Shown here piece by piece: positions 16,751 through 25,587 of a DNA stretch of 64,000 nucleotides. Position 1 is the stretch's first letter. Every line of letters starts with the position of its first letter. Source of the stretch: Nodosilinea sp. WJT8-NPBG4 (GTDB lineage: Bacteria > Cyanobacteriota > Cyanobacteriia > Phormidesmidales > Phormidesmidaceae); contig JAHHHQ010000059.1 in assembly GCA_019359285.1 (NCBI GenBank), positions 20,045 through 84,044 of the forward strand, in the 5' to 3' direction. The translations under genes were made by a program, and so were the position numbers. Below the pieces are notes generated by a model. It saw only the letters and a program-made list of their open reading frames with translations. It ran no database searches and was not told the origin of the DNA.

Positions 16751-17677
16751 TCAGCGTTCTCCCGTCCCAGTGCCAATGGGTAGCGGCAGTCCATCGGCGA
16801 AGAGCGCCATGGCTGGGTCAAACTCGGCCTCTAAATCAGTGCCAATCGCATCCCCGTCTTCATCGTCGGTCGGAACAATCTGTGCTGACTCTAGCCCAGC
16901 GAAGTCAAACAGGGCCGGGTCGGCGAGCTGGGAGGGGTCGATGTTTTGCAGGCTACGAAACAGGGTCTCGGTGCGGCCCGGCCACTGTTTTTCCCAAGTT
17001 TGCAGCATTTCCTTTAGTTGGGCGCGTTGTAGATTAGCCTGCGACCCACACAGCGTGCAGGGAATGATAGGGAACTCGCGGTAGCGGGCGTAGCGGGCAA
17101 TGTCGGTCTCGGGGCAGTAGGCCAGGGGGCGAATGACAATGTGGCGGCGATCGTCGGTGAGCAGCTTGGGGGGCATGGCCTTGAGCCTGCCGCCGTGGAA
17201 CATGTTGAGAAACAGGGTCTCGATCATGTCGTTGCGGTGGTGGCCGAGGGCAATTTTGGTCGCTCCTTCTTCGGCGGCGACCCGGTAAAGAATGCCCCGG
17301 CGCAGGCGCGAGCACAGGCTGCACATGGTCTTACCTTCCGGGATCACGCGCTTGACAGTGCTGTAGGTGTCTTGCTCGACAATGCGGTAGGGCACGCCGA
17401 TCGCCTCAAAATATTCCGGCAGCACGTCGGCAGGAAAGCCGGGCTGCTTTTGATCGAGATTCACCGCTAGAAGGTCGAAGTGAACCGGGGCGCTGCGCTG
17501 CAGGTGACGCAGAATATCGAGCAGCGTGTGGGAATCTTTGCCGCCCGAAACGCAGACCATGACGCGATCGCCCTCGCCAATCATGCCGTAGTCGGCGATC
17601 GCCTGGCCAACGCGCGATCGCAAAAATCCTTGGAGCTTCTTAAAACTGTTGGAGGTGGGCTGTGCGACAGCGGCCAT
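16751..17677 (-). CDS. ttcA: tRNA 2-thiocytidine(32) synthetase, TtcA-like
   Basis: 308-residue PP-loop ATPase that, in the TtcA family, thiolates C32 of certain tRNAs using an iron-sulfur cluster. The PP-loop MVCVSGGKDSHTLLDIL lies at about 40-56. The two CxxC pairs that hold the cluster are present as CSLCSR (about 118-123) and CTLCG (about 206-210), and LGHHRNDMIETLFLNMF (about 145-161) is also conserved. An acidic C-terminal extension of about 60 residues (DDEDGDAIGTDLEAEFD) lies beyond the catalytic core. The gene faces the DUF29 gene. Confidence 0.9.
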   Translation of the reverse strand: MAAVAQPTSNSFKKLQGFLRSRVGQAIADYGMIGEGDRVMVCVSGGKDSHTLLDILRHLQRSAPVHFDLLAVNLDQKQPGFPADVLPEYFEAIGVPYRIVEQDTYSTVKRVIPEGKTMCSLCSRLRRGILYRVAAEEGATKIALGHHRNDMIETLFLNMFHGGRLKAMPPKLLTDDRRHIVIRPLAYCPETDIARYARYREFPIIPCTLCGSQANLQRAQLKEMLQTWEKQWPGRTETLFRSLQNIDPSQLADPALFDFAGLESAQIVPTDDEDGDAIGTDLEAEFDPAMALFADGLPLPIGTGTGER

Positions 17678-17962
17678 GGGCCTTTTCTCTAACGATAACG
17701 CTAAGCGAACAGTTCTCCATTTTAGGGGCTGTTTAGACTCGGTGCTTGCCTAGTTAAGGCTTACCGTCAAAATTAGATGGCCTCCCTAGGGATTCTCAAA
17801 AGGGGTCCAACCCTCAAAAAATAATGACGTTTTTAGCGGCTGCTAGAAAAATAATCTATAAATTGAGCAGTTTTTAGCCTCTAGATAAGCGCTGTGCTGT
17901 GCTAAGTGAAGCATTGTTTCGTCGCTCTTTTAAGGTGGCTGAAGTAATTTAAAGTAGCTGTC

Positions 17963-18931
17963 ATGAAACTTCAGCATTTTTCTATTGCCTTATTCTTGGG
18001 GTTGAGCCTGGGCACAGCAATCAGTGTTTCTGAATCGCTAATTCCTTCCGCAGCTAAAAACTTAATGGCAGTAGAATCTGCCCTGCTATCAAGACCTTGT
18101 CAAAAAGCCCTGGCCTCAGCCGCAGTTTTACAAATAGCCTCAGGTCCAATCCGGTTACCCCCCTCAAAACCGGCGCCCAGTCTAGTAACAACCCTGATCT
18201 TTAATCAAACCTCGACCCCTGACCATATTTTGATTTTGGGGTTTCACGATTTTGGTCCCAATGCCAAGCTAAACGGCATGACTTATCCCGAGTTTGATGC
18301 TTACATAAAGCGGGCAAAAGATTTAGGGTATCAAAATCTAACTAGCCACAAGCTCTTAGGTTTTTTATATGGTAAAGAGCCAGTTAAAGGTAAGTGGATT
18401 ATGTTTACCTTTGATGATGGCTATGTAGGACAATTTGAGGCGGCGAAATTATTACAAGGCTATGGCTATTCGGTGCTGCTGGGGATTGTGAGTAACCACA
18501 TTGTCGCTGGGGGTGACTCGTTAACTCAAGCTCAGATTGCTGAAATACTGGCGATGGGGCACGAGCTAGCTTCCCATAGCAGCGGCCACTGTGCCCTGAC
18601 GTTGCCTACTGACGATGAAAGTGCTTTTCTAGCTTCGCCGCCAGGGCCAGAGGCCAACTGCAATCCCGATGTGTTTGCCCTTTTAAACCAGGGAGAAATT
18701 GCCTTTCAGCTCAAGGACAGTAAAGCTGTGATGGAAAAAACCTTTAGGGTCAAAATCAGCGCCATTATTTATCCCTACGGGTTCTACAACGATACTGTGC
18801 ACAAAGAGGCGCTCAATTCTGGCTATCAACTAGGCTTTCGGTTCCCAAATCAGGTAAACCGAGACATTCACAGCTATACCAGCGCCGTGGATCTGCCCCG
18901 TCTCAATGTGCAACGCGGCAGCCGGATTTGA
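17963..18931 (+). CDS. Secreted polysaccharide deacetylase (NodB domain)
   Basis: 322 residues with an N-terminal signal peptide (hydrophobic about 5-25). The NodB-homology domain (about 85-300) shows the metal and catalytic motif TFDDGY (about 149-154), the zinc histidines in SHSSGH (about 211-216) and a later YPYGFYN segment. It probably removes acetyl (or similar) groups from a cell-wall or capsule polysaccharide in the periplasm. Somewhat AT-richer than its neighbours; it stands alone between ttcA and the phosphoesterase gene, both on the other strand. Confidence 0.85.
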   Translation: MKLQHFSIALFLGLSLGTAISVSESLIPSAAKNLMAVESALLSRPCQKALASAAVLQIASGPIRLPPSKPAPSLVTTLIFNQTSTPDHILILGFHDFGPNAKLNGMTYPEFDAYIKRAKDLGYQNLTSHKLLGFLYGKEPVKGKWIMFTFDDGYVGQFEAAKLLQGYGYSVLLGIVSNHIVAGGDSLTQAQIAEILAMGHELASHSSGHCALTLPTDDESAFLASPPGPEANCNPDVFALLNQGEIAFQLKDSKAVMEKTFRVKISAIIYPYGFYNDTVHKEALNSGYQLGFRFPNQVNRDIHSYTSAVDLPRLNVQRGSRI

Positions 18932-18990
18932 TTAGTTGGTATTCATGAGCAGAAGCGGTTTTGTCTTAGAGAAAACCACTGGATAAGGTC

Positions 18991-20109
18991 TTAAGGTAGT
19001 TTCCTAGGCCAGACCAGGGTAGCGGTGTTGTCGATCGCCTGGGGGTTGCCGTCGCTATCGACTGAGTTAAAGTGGGCCAGCCGCCGCTGCACGTCGGGCG
19101 GCAGGTGCGAAAAGTCGAGCTGGGTATCGCCGTCGGCCACCGCTGCCCAAAAATGTCGCAGCTTGGGGGCGATCGCCTCAGCTTGGGCCTGCTCTAGCCC
19201 CACTGGTGGGCTGACGAGGAATTTGGTCATAAACCACCCAGCGCGATCGCACATCCACTGGTGCGACATGGCCTGCAAGTCGTCCCAGGGCTCAACGGCG
19301 GTGAGGCGGCGCGATCGCACATCCATGCGCAGCTCTCCATCGCCGTGCTCAATTTCCACAATCCGGTAGGGATGGGGGTAGCTGACCAGCGACCCGGTCA
19401 GCACCTCGCACAGGTCGCCCCGGCGAGCTATATCCTGCACGTGCAGGTGACCGGTGAACATCAGCCGCACCTTCGCCGCCTCTAGTCGCTGGATGATCGC
19501 CTCGGCATTGCTTACCATATAGCGCTGGCCCAACGGACTGTTGGACTGCCCCGGTAAGTGCTCCAACACGTTGTGGTGCAGCATGACCAGGATTAAGTCG
19601 TCGGCGTATTCCGCTAGGGTCGCTTCTAGCCAGTCGAGCTGCGCCTGATCGACATAGCCCACCCGAATCTGCTCGCCGTTCGGCTCAAAGGCGTTGGAGT
19701 TGAGCGTCACCAGCCGCACGCCGGGGAGAATTTCGTGCTGGTAGTGCAGGGTTTTGCCGTCGGTGTAGCCAAAGTCTTGGTACAGCCGGGGGAAGTCGTG
19801 GAGACCGATGGCGCGATCGCTGGCATCGCGGGCAATTACATCATGGTTCCCCGGCACCACGTAGGCCGGAAAGGGCAGCTGCTTGAGGCGATCGATCATC
19901 CACTGGTGGTTTACCCATTCACCGTGCTGGGTGAGGTCGCCCGGCAGCAGCAAAAAATCTAAATCCAGCGTTTCGAGGTGGTCAAAGATTTGCTCAATGC
20001 CCGGAATGCTGACCTCGACTAAATGGAAACGGTGGGGGCCATTGTAAATTGTCTCGGGTCGGGCGATGTGAGGGTCGCTGACGATCGCGAAGCGAAAACG
20101 CTGTCCCAT
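18991..20109 (-). CDS. Calcineurin-like metallophosphoesterase
   Basis: 372 residues from ATG 20109 (MGQRFRFAIVSDPHIA); a slightly longer frame would need TTG starts. The five metallophosphoesterase motifs are in order: SDPH, PGDLTQHG, PGNHD, MLHHN and TGHLHVQ. The C-terminal ~100 residues are a cyanobacterial extension without recognised motifs. It probably acts on a phosphodiester, as in the cyclic-nucleotide phosphodiesterase (CpdA-like) group, but the substrate cannot be assigned. No signal peptide is seen. Confidence 0.85.
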   Translation of the reverse strand: MGQRFRFAIVSDPHIARPETIYNGPHRFHLVEVSIPGIEQIFDHLETLDLDFLLLPGDLTQHGEWVNHQWMIDRLKQLPFPAYVVPGNHDVIARDASDRAIGLHDFPRLYQDFGYTDGKTLHYQHEILPGVRLVTLNSNAFEPNGEQIRVGYVDQAQLDWLEATLAEYADDLILVMLHHNVLEHLPGQSNSPLGQRYMVSNAEAIIQRLEAAKVRLMFTGHLHVQDIARRGDLCEVLTGSLVSYPHPYRIVEIEHGDGELRMDVRSRRLTAVEPWDDLQAMSHQWMCDRAGWFMTKFLVSPPVGLEQAQAEAIAPKLRHFWAAVADGDTQLDFSHLPPDVQRRLAHFNSVDSDGNPQAIDNTATLVWPRKLP

Positions 20110-20300
20110 GGGGCTCAACAAACTTACTGATCAGAATTCCTTACCAGCCTAGCCCCTTGCCGCTAGATTCGGTAGGTAAGTCGACTCACCATCCCGAGAA
20201 TTAACTGCTTTCTGGTTGGGCCTTCCCGCCGCTCAACTCTGTCTATTTGTCAGACCAAAGTGGCATGATAGAAGGCTGTGATTTGCGAGAGGTCAATGCC

Positions 20301-20936
20301 GTGGCTGTTGTTCGGGTGCGTCAGCACGTTAACCCCCTGAGCGGAAAATATCAGGCCCCGGTGGAAGTTCCTGCCTGGGAGACTGTGTTTGCTAACGCTC
20401 AGCAACCGCTGCATATCGACATTGGCTGCGCCAAGGGCGTGTTTTTGCTGCAAATGGCCCAGCTTCAGCCCGAGTGGAATTTTTTGGGCCTCGAAATTCG
20501 CAAGCCCGTGGTCGAATCGGCCCAAAAGCGGCAGCAAGAGGCGGGGCTGACCAATCTGCATTTTATGTACTGCAACGTCAACATTTCCCTGCGGGGTCTG
20601 CTAGAAAGCTGGGGCGATCGCAACCCTTTGCAGCAGGTGTCCATCCAGTTCCCCGACCCGTGGTTTAAGAAGCGGCACCAAAAGCGGCGGGTGCTGCAAC
20701 CCGAGCTGGTGAGCACCATAGCGGAATTTTTGCCGTCGGGCGGGCGATTAGTGGTGCAGTCGGATGTGGAAGAGGTGGCGGTGGATATGTGCGATCGCAT
20801 TGCCGAGAACCCCCACTTTCTCCGCCAGGGCCAAGACTGGCTGCCCCAAAGCCCTTTCCCTGCCCGAACCGATCGCGAGCGCGTCACCCTAGAGCAGGGC
20901 TTGCCTGTTCACCGCGCGATCTTTACTCGGGCTTAG
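20301..20936 (+). CDS. trmB: tRNA (guanine-46-N7)-methyltransferase
   Basis: 211 residues from a GTG at 20301 (MAVVRVRQHVNPLS), chosen because the family starts there and GAGAGG lies 8 bases upstream. The frame is open further up to 20247. SAM-binding motifs are DIGCAKGVFLL and FLGLEIRKPVV; the catalytic and tRNA-binding region is IQFPDPWFKKRHQKRRV. It installs m7G46 in the variable loop of tRNAs. It lies 39 bases upstream of a tRNA-Arg gene on the same strand. Confidence 0.93.
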   Translation: MAVVRVRQHVNPLSGKYQAPVEVPAWETVFANAQQPLHIDIGCAKGVFLLQMAQLQPEWNFLGLEIRKPVVESAQKRQQEAGLTNLHFMYCNVNISLRGLLESWGDRNPLQQVSIQFPDPWFKKRHQKRRVLQPELVSTIAEFLPSGGRLVVQSDVEEVAVDMCDRIAENPHFLRQGQDWLPQSPFPARTDRERVTLEQGLPVHRAIFTRA

Positions 20937-20975
20937 CCCCACCTCCAGGCCAGAGTGTAGAATGGCCAAAGACCT

Positions 20976-21049
20976 GGGGTTGTAGCTCAGCAGGATAGAG
21001 CGGCCGCCTCCTAAGCGGCAGGTCGTGGGTTCGAATCCCGCCAACCCTG
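20976..21049 (+). tRNA. tRNA-Arg (anticodon CCT)
   Basis: 74-nt cloverleaf. The acceptor GGGGTTG pairs with CAACCCT (one G-U pair at 1-72), the D-arm stem is GCTC/GAGC, the anticodon stem is GCCGC/GCGGC with loop CTCCTAA (anticodon CCT) and the T-arm is GTGGG-TTCGAAT-CCCGC. The discriminator is G and CCA is not encoded. AT-rich accessory DNA begins immediately after its 3' end. Confidence 0.95.
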
Positions 21050-21058
21050 TTTTTATTC

Positions 21059-21163
21059 CGACTCCTGAATAAAATTTTTGCTCGCAATCCGGCGTTTCGG
21101 CAGAACGTGGTGAAGCTGTATGACCAGCGCTGCGCGTTTTGCAAAGTGCTGCTGGTGGTGTGA
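21059..21163 (+). pseudogene. Truncated HNH endonuclease fragment
   Basis: A 34-codon open stretch with no start codon, ending in TGA at 21161. It reads RLLNKIFARNPAF then RQNVVKLYDQRCAFCK. The (A/E)FR..V...Y..RCAxC string is the start of a typical bacterial HNH nuclease domain, but the reading ends before the His-Asn-His part. It begins within 10 bases of the tRNA-Arg 3' end. It is interpreted as a decayed remnant of an element inserted next to the tRNA. Confidence 0.5.
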
Positions 21164-21690
21164 ACATGGTAGAAGGTGCACACATCCAATCCTTCTCAGA
21201 GTTCTACGCGATCTCTTTGTCAAGGTCTAATCCTCTGCAAAAACCACCACTGAGCCGTCGGCCATGGCTGGTTTGGAGTAGATGATGACTACCGAATCTT
21301 TATTCCGCGAGATAGATTTATGAAAGAGTCTGCGGTAAGAAGTCGAGGATTTATGGGGTTTAGGGCAGCAGGTCGGGTGCCAAAGCGGGAAAAGTTTATA
21401 CCAAACTTGAAGGACTTGAGTTGGCACAGAAAAATGTGAGGATTAGAAAAGTCCTACCCTTGAAAAAGACTTGTTTATCCTGAAATTGTTTTTTATACAG
21501 AAATCATCTAAGTTTCATCAAATAATTGACAATTTAAGTTAAGGGGCGCTGATTGGTGAAAAGGGGTAGTCATTACACTGCCGAAAATAAATCTTGAAAT
21601 ATCCTAAAAAGGCTGTTCGAGTGCAAGACGTATGCAGCTTTAGGGCTGGCATGAATGGCAAAATACACGATTCGTTGAAGGAAAAGTCTC
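21164..21690. other. AT-rich spacer after tRNA-Arg
   Basis: About 530 bases without a supported gene. Composition shifts to AT-rich here. A likely ribosome-binding site (AAGGAAAAG) at the end precedes the GTG start of the HNH protein gene. No direct repeat of the tRNA 3' end was noticed downstream to mark the far edge of an integrated element. Confidence 0.4.
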
Positions 21691-23349
21691 GTGAAAGAAT
21701 TTGTATTCGGCGATATGTTTATTTTGTTCAAGAACGAATTTGGCATAGAAGAAAAGGACGTCTTTGCAGCATACTATGCATTTGATAGGCAACAGGACTT
21801 AGAAGCAGGAGCGAAAATTTTTATAAAAGAAATAAATAAAGATCAAAATAGAAAACACCTTCTTCTTTGTATTCGTTCAGTCGGCCAACTAGAACAATTT
21901 GCCTTTTCCTACTGGGTTCCCGACTTCATTTTGCACAGAAGTAACTCTCCAATAAATATTCTAGAGAATTTCTGTAAAGAATTTGGCTGCAAAATAAGAG
22001 TTTCTAAAAGCTTCACGGGGTACTTCTCTTTTAAGGCAGAATTTGTCGCTCAAGTAGAAGAAATATATGATCCGAATGATGTTGTTGAAAATCTTGAATC
22101 AATAGATATTCCTTGCAAAACCTTTTTCTTTTATGAGAAACAGGAACATCACGACAATGGTTGTAATGACGGCAATAATAGCACTGGTTCTTCTCTCTTC
22201 TATATTTACTATTGCTTCTCCATAAATGAGTTCAGGTACAACGGCTGGCTTTACGACATCCCGATGACCCAAATGAAAGTGCCAAAAGAATGGCATTCGT
22301 CCTTAGACGAAGTCACGAAATTATTGAATCCGTTAGGAGGTACTCAAATAAAAATTCTGAAGTCAGGAAGAAATAATTCTTGTTTTTCAGATGCCGTGGA
22401 AATACCGAATGAGGAAACCTTAGATATCAGCCTCCCAAAGAGATATAAAGGTGCTTTTGAATATTCTATCAAGTTAATAAAAGAACTTCGGGAAGATGAA
22501 AAAGTAGCCTTAGTGCCTGTTCAAAAAAATCAAGGCTGTTTGTTTTGTGGCGCAGTTGATGAAATGTCTTCTGAGCATGTTTTCCCTAAATGGTTAAGAA
22601 AATATGTTAAAAACATTACTTTCCATTCCTCAGCTTTTCTAGATACCCCTAGCGGTTCAAATAATGTTTCTGAATGTGCCGAGAGCAGCTTTTATGATAA
22701 CAAGCTTGATAGCACAGAAAAGTCTACTGCTCATGGATTTACCGTCCAAGAAGTTTGTCAAGCATGTAACAACGGATGGATGTCCCAACTAGAAGAAGAA
22801 GCTAAAAATATCTTGGTTCATAACGAACAATTAGTTATAGCTGATGAAATGACCTTCGACTCTCATCAATCCTACCTTTTGTCTCTATGGCTTTTTAAAA
22901 TTTGGCTGCTTGTCCTATACAAGTTTCCTTCTCAAAGAGTCTCTATGTTTATGTTTAGAGATCTGATGTTAGGAAAGCTACCCGAGGGGTTAATTATCGA
23001 GACCTCTCAAGCCATTAATGATGGTATCGGTTCTACGATAGTGCTGGGTAATAGCGATTTCATTGTTTTAAAGCCTAAAATGATCGCCTTGGAAGATGCG
23101 AAGAAATTTGCAATGGATTTTATTTCCTGCACTCTTCATATAGGAAGAAATTTTTTCCGCATCAGCTACCTACCTCCTGGAAACCCATTAACTAGAAAGT
23201 CTTCGGTAAAAAAAACAAAAGTTATTTTTCCATATAATCATAGATTAGAACTAGTAGTGATTGACAAGGAACGTGAAAACGATATTTTGGGTGGTGCCGA
23301 GCCAGGCGTTGAGTTATTTATATTTTCGATCATGATTATTCTTGTTTGA
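21691..23349 (+). CDS. Large protein with HNH-type nuclease motif, unknown family
   Basis: 552 residues starting at GTG 21691, AT-rich and with codon use (AAA, GAA, TTT, ATA) unlike the neighbours, so probably acquired. Residues ~1-275 match no family I know. At about 283 begins a zinc/HNH-like unit: CLFCG, then SSEHVFPKWL (about 291-300) and, 60 residues on, VCQACNNGWMSQLEEE (about 353-368). The EHVxPxWL...CNxGWMxxLE pattern occurs in uncharacterised bacterial HNH endonuclease proteins. The remaining ~180 residues are hydrophobic-rich with an unclear fold. A defence or mobile-element role is inferred from the motif and the tRNA-linked position, not shown. Confidence 0.75.
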   Translation: MKEFVFGDMFILFKNEFGIEEKDVFAAYYAFDRQQDLEAGAKIFIKEINKDQNRKHLLLCIRSVGQLEQFAFSYWVPDFILHRSNSPINILENFCKEFGCKIRVSKSFTGYFSFKAEFVAQVEEIYDPNDVVENLESIDIPCKTFFFYEKQEHHDNGCNDGNNSTGSSLFYIYYCFSINEFRYNGWLYDIPMTQMKVPKEWHSSLDEVTKLLNPLGGTQIKILKSGRNNSCFSDAVEIPNEETLDISLPKRYKGAFEYSIKLIKELREDEKVALVPVQKNQGCLFCGAVDEMSSEHVFPKWLRKYVKNITFHSSAFLDTPSGSNNVSECAESSFYDNKLDSTEKSTAHGFTVQEVCQACNNGWMSQLEEEAKNILVHNEQLVIADEMTFDSHQSYLLSLWLFKIWLLVLYKFPSQRVSMFMFRDLMLGKLPEGLIIETSQAINDGIGSTIVLGNSDFIVLKPKMIALEDAKKFAMDFISCTLHIGRNFFRISYLPPGNPLTRKSSVKKTKVIFPYNHRLELVVIDKERENDILGGAEPGVELFIFSIMIILV

Positions 23350-23477
23350 TTTGTTTATTCAATTAAGAATAGTCTTTGTCAGTGAATGTAGTTTGGGTTG
23401 GAGCGCAGCAAATTTAGGTCAGGTGAAACGTCTGCAAAAGTAGCAGGGCTAGGAGGCCTACCCTATTTATCCAATAG

Positions 23478-23705
23478 TCAAATTTCATTGACTAGATAAA
23501 GCTTGACAAAAAGCTCAGCCGCTTCGGGATTCATGGATTTTAGTGCCCTAACAAGCTCAACCACCGTTTCAGCCGATGGATCGCGCTTCTCATTCGCCCA
23601 TCGATAGACATTGTTGCGTTCAACATCCAGCACGGCGGCAAGGCTGTACTGGCTGATGTTGTAAGTCTCAAGCACTTGCTTGAGAGCGGCTCCTGCTTTT
23701 CCCAT
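23478..23705 (-). CDS. Small XRE-type helix-turn-helix regulator
   Basis: 75 residues, nearly all a Cro/CI-type HTH: GAALKQVLETYNISQYSLAAV, then LDVERNNVYRWANEKRDPSAETVVELVRAL. The recognition helix is in VERNNVYRWA. The tail (MNPEAAELFVKLYL) is a short helix. It is transcribed away from the 101-residue protein gene, with 111 bases between the starts. That gap contains a consensus-like promoter and repeated TGACGC units, so it may repress itself and its neighbour. Confidence 0.85.
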   Translation of the reverse strand: MGKAGAALKQVLETYNISQYSLAAVLDVERNNVYRWANEKRDPSAETVVELVRALKSMNPEAAELFVKLYLVNEI

Positions 23706-23751
23706 GCCCCCATCTTTCCAGAGGATGCTGTTCTCTCTAGCATCTAAAGGG

Positions 23752-23779
23752 TTGACGCAGTCAGAACTGACGCTATAAT
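23752..23779 (+). promoter_or_regulatory. Strong sigma70-type promoter with operator-like repeats
   Basis: TTGACG (23752-23757), a 16-base spacer and TATAAT (23774-23779) face the 101-residue gene at 23817. The spacer contains the inverted repeat GTCAG-AA-CTGAC. TGACGC occurs three times (23753, 23768, 23794). Both are candidate operators for the divergent XRE protein. Confidence 0.75.
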
Positions 23780-23816
23780 CTTGGCATCCAATTTGACGCT
23801 ACTGATGGAGTCTTCT

Positions 23817-24122
23817 ATGTCATCCAACCCCACCGCTCGCTACAGTGCTCGCATCCTCAACCCTGAATCTGCTGAGCCAGTTCACCTCGAACTCACCCTC
23901 AAGCTCCACAGCTACTCCCACCCTGATCGCGAACCCGTCAAAATTCTCGTCATCGGCAGCAAACGCTCTGTGAGTTCCATTGTCGTTGCCCTCCACCAGC
24001 TCGGCTTTGCCGAAATCTTTGAGTGGACAGACTTTCTCAGCGCTCCCAACAGCGATCGCCCTCTGCAATTTCAACCCCACGAGGTGATGAAAGCTTTGGT
24101 GAAATACATGCCAAGGGAATAA
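23817..24122 (+). CDS. Small conserved-looking protein paired with XRE regulator
   Basis: 101 residues from ATG 23817, chosen because GGAG ends 6 bases upstream; earlier in-frame starts (23805 or a TTG at 23781) would fall at or against the promoter. The sequence (SARILNPESAEPVHLELTLK, VKILVIGSKRSVSSIVVAL, HQLGFAEIFEWTDFL) suggests a compact alpha/beta fold with no known catalytic motif. GC-rich codon use is like the core genome. The divergent arrangement with a small HTH protein resembles regulator-target or antitoxin-toxin pairs; neither is established. Confidence 0.7.
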   Translation: MSSNPTARYSARILNPESAEPVHLELTLKLHSYSHPDREPVKILVIGSKRSVSSIVVALHQLGFAEIFEWTDFLSAPNSDRPLQFQPHEVMKALVKYMPRE

Positions 24123-24329
24123 CGTATTTCCGTGGGCCAAGGGTTGTTCGCGCCACCTGTCCTGCTCTCCGCCCAGAATCGCTATAGTTGGTTGGGGTGC
24201 TGCGGCAGTTTTGCCTGCTGTTCTACCGGGTTCTCTAGAGGTCGCCTACCTCAGCCCCTGCTCCAGGGATGTAGTCGTAATTTAGGGAAACCGTATGAGC
24301 TGTCGTCCTTTCCTTGAGTAGATTCTGCG

Positions 24330-24734
24330 ATGCGATATTGGTTAGTTTTAGCCCTCACCCTGAGTGTGGTGGGCATCTCCCACACCAGCACCCCTGCCCA
24401 ATCCCCCGTTGCCCCCACCAGTTCCCAGCCCCAGAGCGAAGTAGACCGACTCTTCCTAACGCGAGGCAGAAACATAGCCCGCGCTGCCGCCGAGACTGCC
24501 AATGGGGGGTTGGGGTACTACATGGCTGAGCCCGCTATGCATGGCCCCACGGCAAATGCCCCCATGGTGGTCAACGAGGATGGTTCCCTACGGTTTACCT
24601 TCAAGGGCTTTCGCCCCGAAGATAGAGATATCAACGGCAACCCCACCTTCTCCTTTGAAACAGAGGTGCTGATAAACTCTGACCGGACTTTCCAAATCCT
24701 TTATAACGGCCCCATTCGCCAGGTCACTCCTTAA
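24330..24734 (+). CDS. Secreted protein of unknown function
   Basis: 134 residues with a clear signal peptide (hydrophobic about 3-18, likely cleavage after AQS). The mature part has no motif I recognise: a helical segment (VDRLFLTRGRNIARAAAE), a glycine-rich turn, then LRFTFKGFRPEDRDINGN and a C-terminal beta region. It is probably periplasmic or lumenal. A perfect REP palindrome (24742-24769) follows at once. Confidence 0.7.
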   Translation: MRYWLVLALTLSVVGISHTSTPAQSPVAPTSSQPQSEVDRLFLTRGRNIARAAAETANGGLGYYMAEPAMHGPTANAPMVVNEDGSLRFTFKGFRPEDRDINGNPTFSFETEVLINSDRTFQILYNGPIRQVTP

Positions 24735-24741
24735 CCGCTTT

Positions 24742-24769
24742 GTAGGGGCATTGCATGCAATGCCCCTAC
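24742..24769. repeat. Perfect 28-bp REP-like palindrome
   Basis: GTAGGGGCATTGCA and its exact complement, with no loop. It is the same unit as at 1422-1450. It lies between two convergent genes and could also terminate transcription. Confidence 0.75.
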
Positions 24770-24813
24770 GGGGTACAGGGAATGAATCGGGGTTTTAGAA
24801 TACGGATGGGGTC

Positions 24814-25587
24814 CTAATACCCGCTCAGCGAACCCCGCTGCTTAGCGGTGGCTTCGGCCCAGCGGAAAACGAATAGCCCCAGGGCAAAATAGACGATCCC
24901 GTTTAGCAAGGCCAGACCGTAGGTAAACCAGTCCAGACCCAGGCTTCGGGCCATCAGATCGCGCAGCAGGCCGGTGCTGGGCAGCATGGGCAACAGGAAA
25001 CGCAGATACTGTATCAGGCCCATAGATTCCTCCAGGGGGGCCGCCAGCAGAAACAGCAGCAGGAACTGAAAAATTCCCAAAATTTGCTGCACCCGTTTAA
25101 ACACCAGCGCCCCCGCCCCCAGCAAAAAGGCCAGACCATAACCGGCCATCAGCAGCGAAGCCAGCGGCAGCAGCAGGATTGGGGGAAATGCCAAGCGACT
25201 GCCAGAGAGCCCCATCAGGAGCAGCAACACGACAATCAGGATGAGCAACCGCAGGGCCAGGCTGGCAAAGGCTCTGGCCAAAAATACTCGCGGTGCCCCG
25301 TAGGGGGAGAGAAAAACCTGCTCCAGAGTGCCGGTTTCGGCTTCGATCTGTAGATTAATAGCAATGTCATTGTTGACAGAAATAATCAGGGTCCACATGG
25401 CATAGCCGAGGACCACGGAATCGAGGCGATCGCCAAAGGCAAACCCTGGTCCGGCGATGTACTGGGCACTGGTAAACAGACCATAGAAGACGGCCAGGAT
25501 GATGACGATCCCAGAGATCACCTCTGTGGGGTAGCGGATGAACTGAATCCAGGTGCGCTTGAGTTCGGCGTGCAGTAGATCGATCAT
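24814..25587 (-). CDS. ABC-2 type transporter permease
   Basis: 257-residue inner-membrane permease with six predicted membrane segments of the ABC-2 type. It includes the conserved cytoplasmic loop GTLEQVFLSPYG (about 88-99), and the ..NNDIAINLQIEAETGTLEQ region is typical. It overlaps the ATPase gene upstream by four bases (ATGA), so the two are translated as a coupled pair. An exporter is likely; the substrate is unknown. Confidence 0.87.
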   Translation of the reverse strand: MIDLLHAELKRTWIQFIRYPTEVISGIVIILAVFYGLFTSAQYIAGPGFAFGDRLDSVVLGYAMWTLIISVNNDIAINLQIEAETGTLEQVFLSPYGAPRVFLARAFASLALRLLILIVVLLLLMGLSGSRLAFPPILLLPLASLLMAGYGLAFLLGAGALVFKRVQQILGIFQFLLLFLLAAPLEESMGLIQYLRFLLPMLPSTGLLRDLMARSLGLDWFTYGLALLNGIVYFALGLFVFRWAEATAKQRGSLSGY

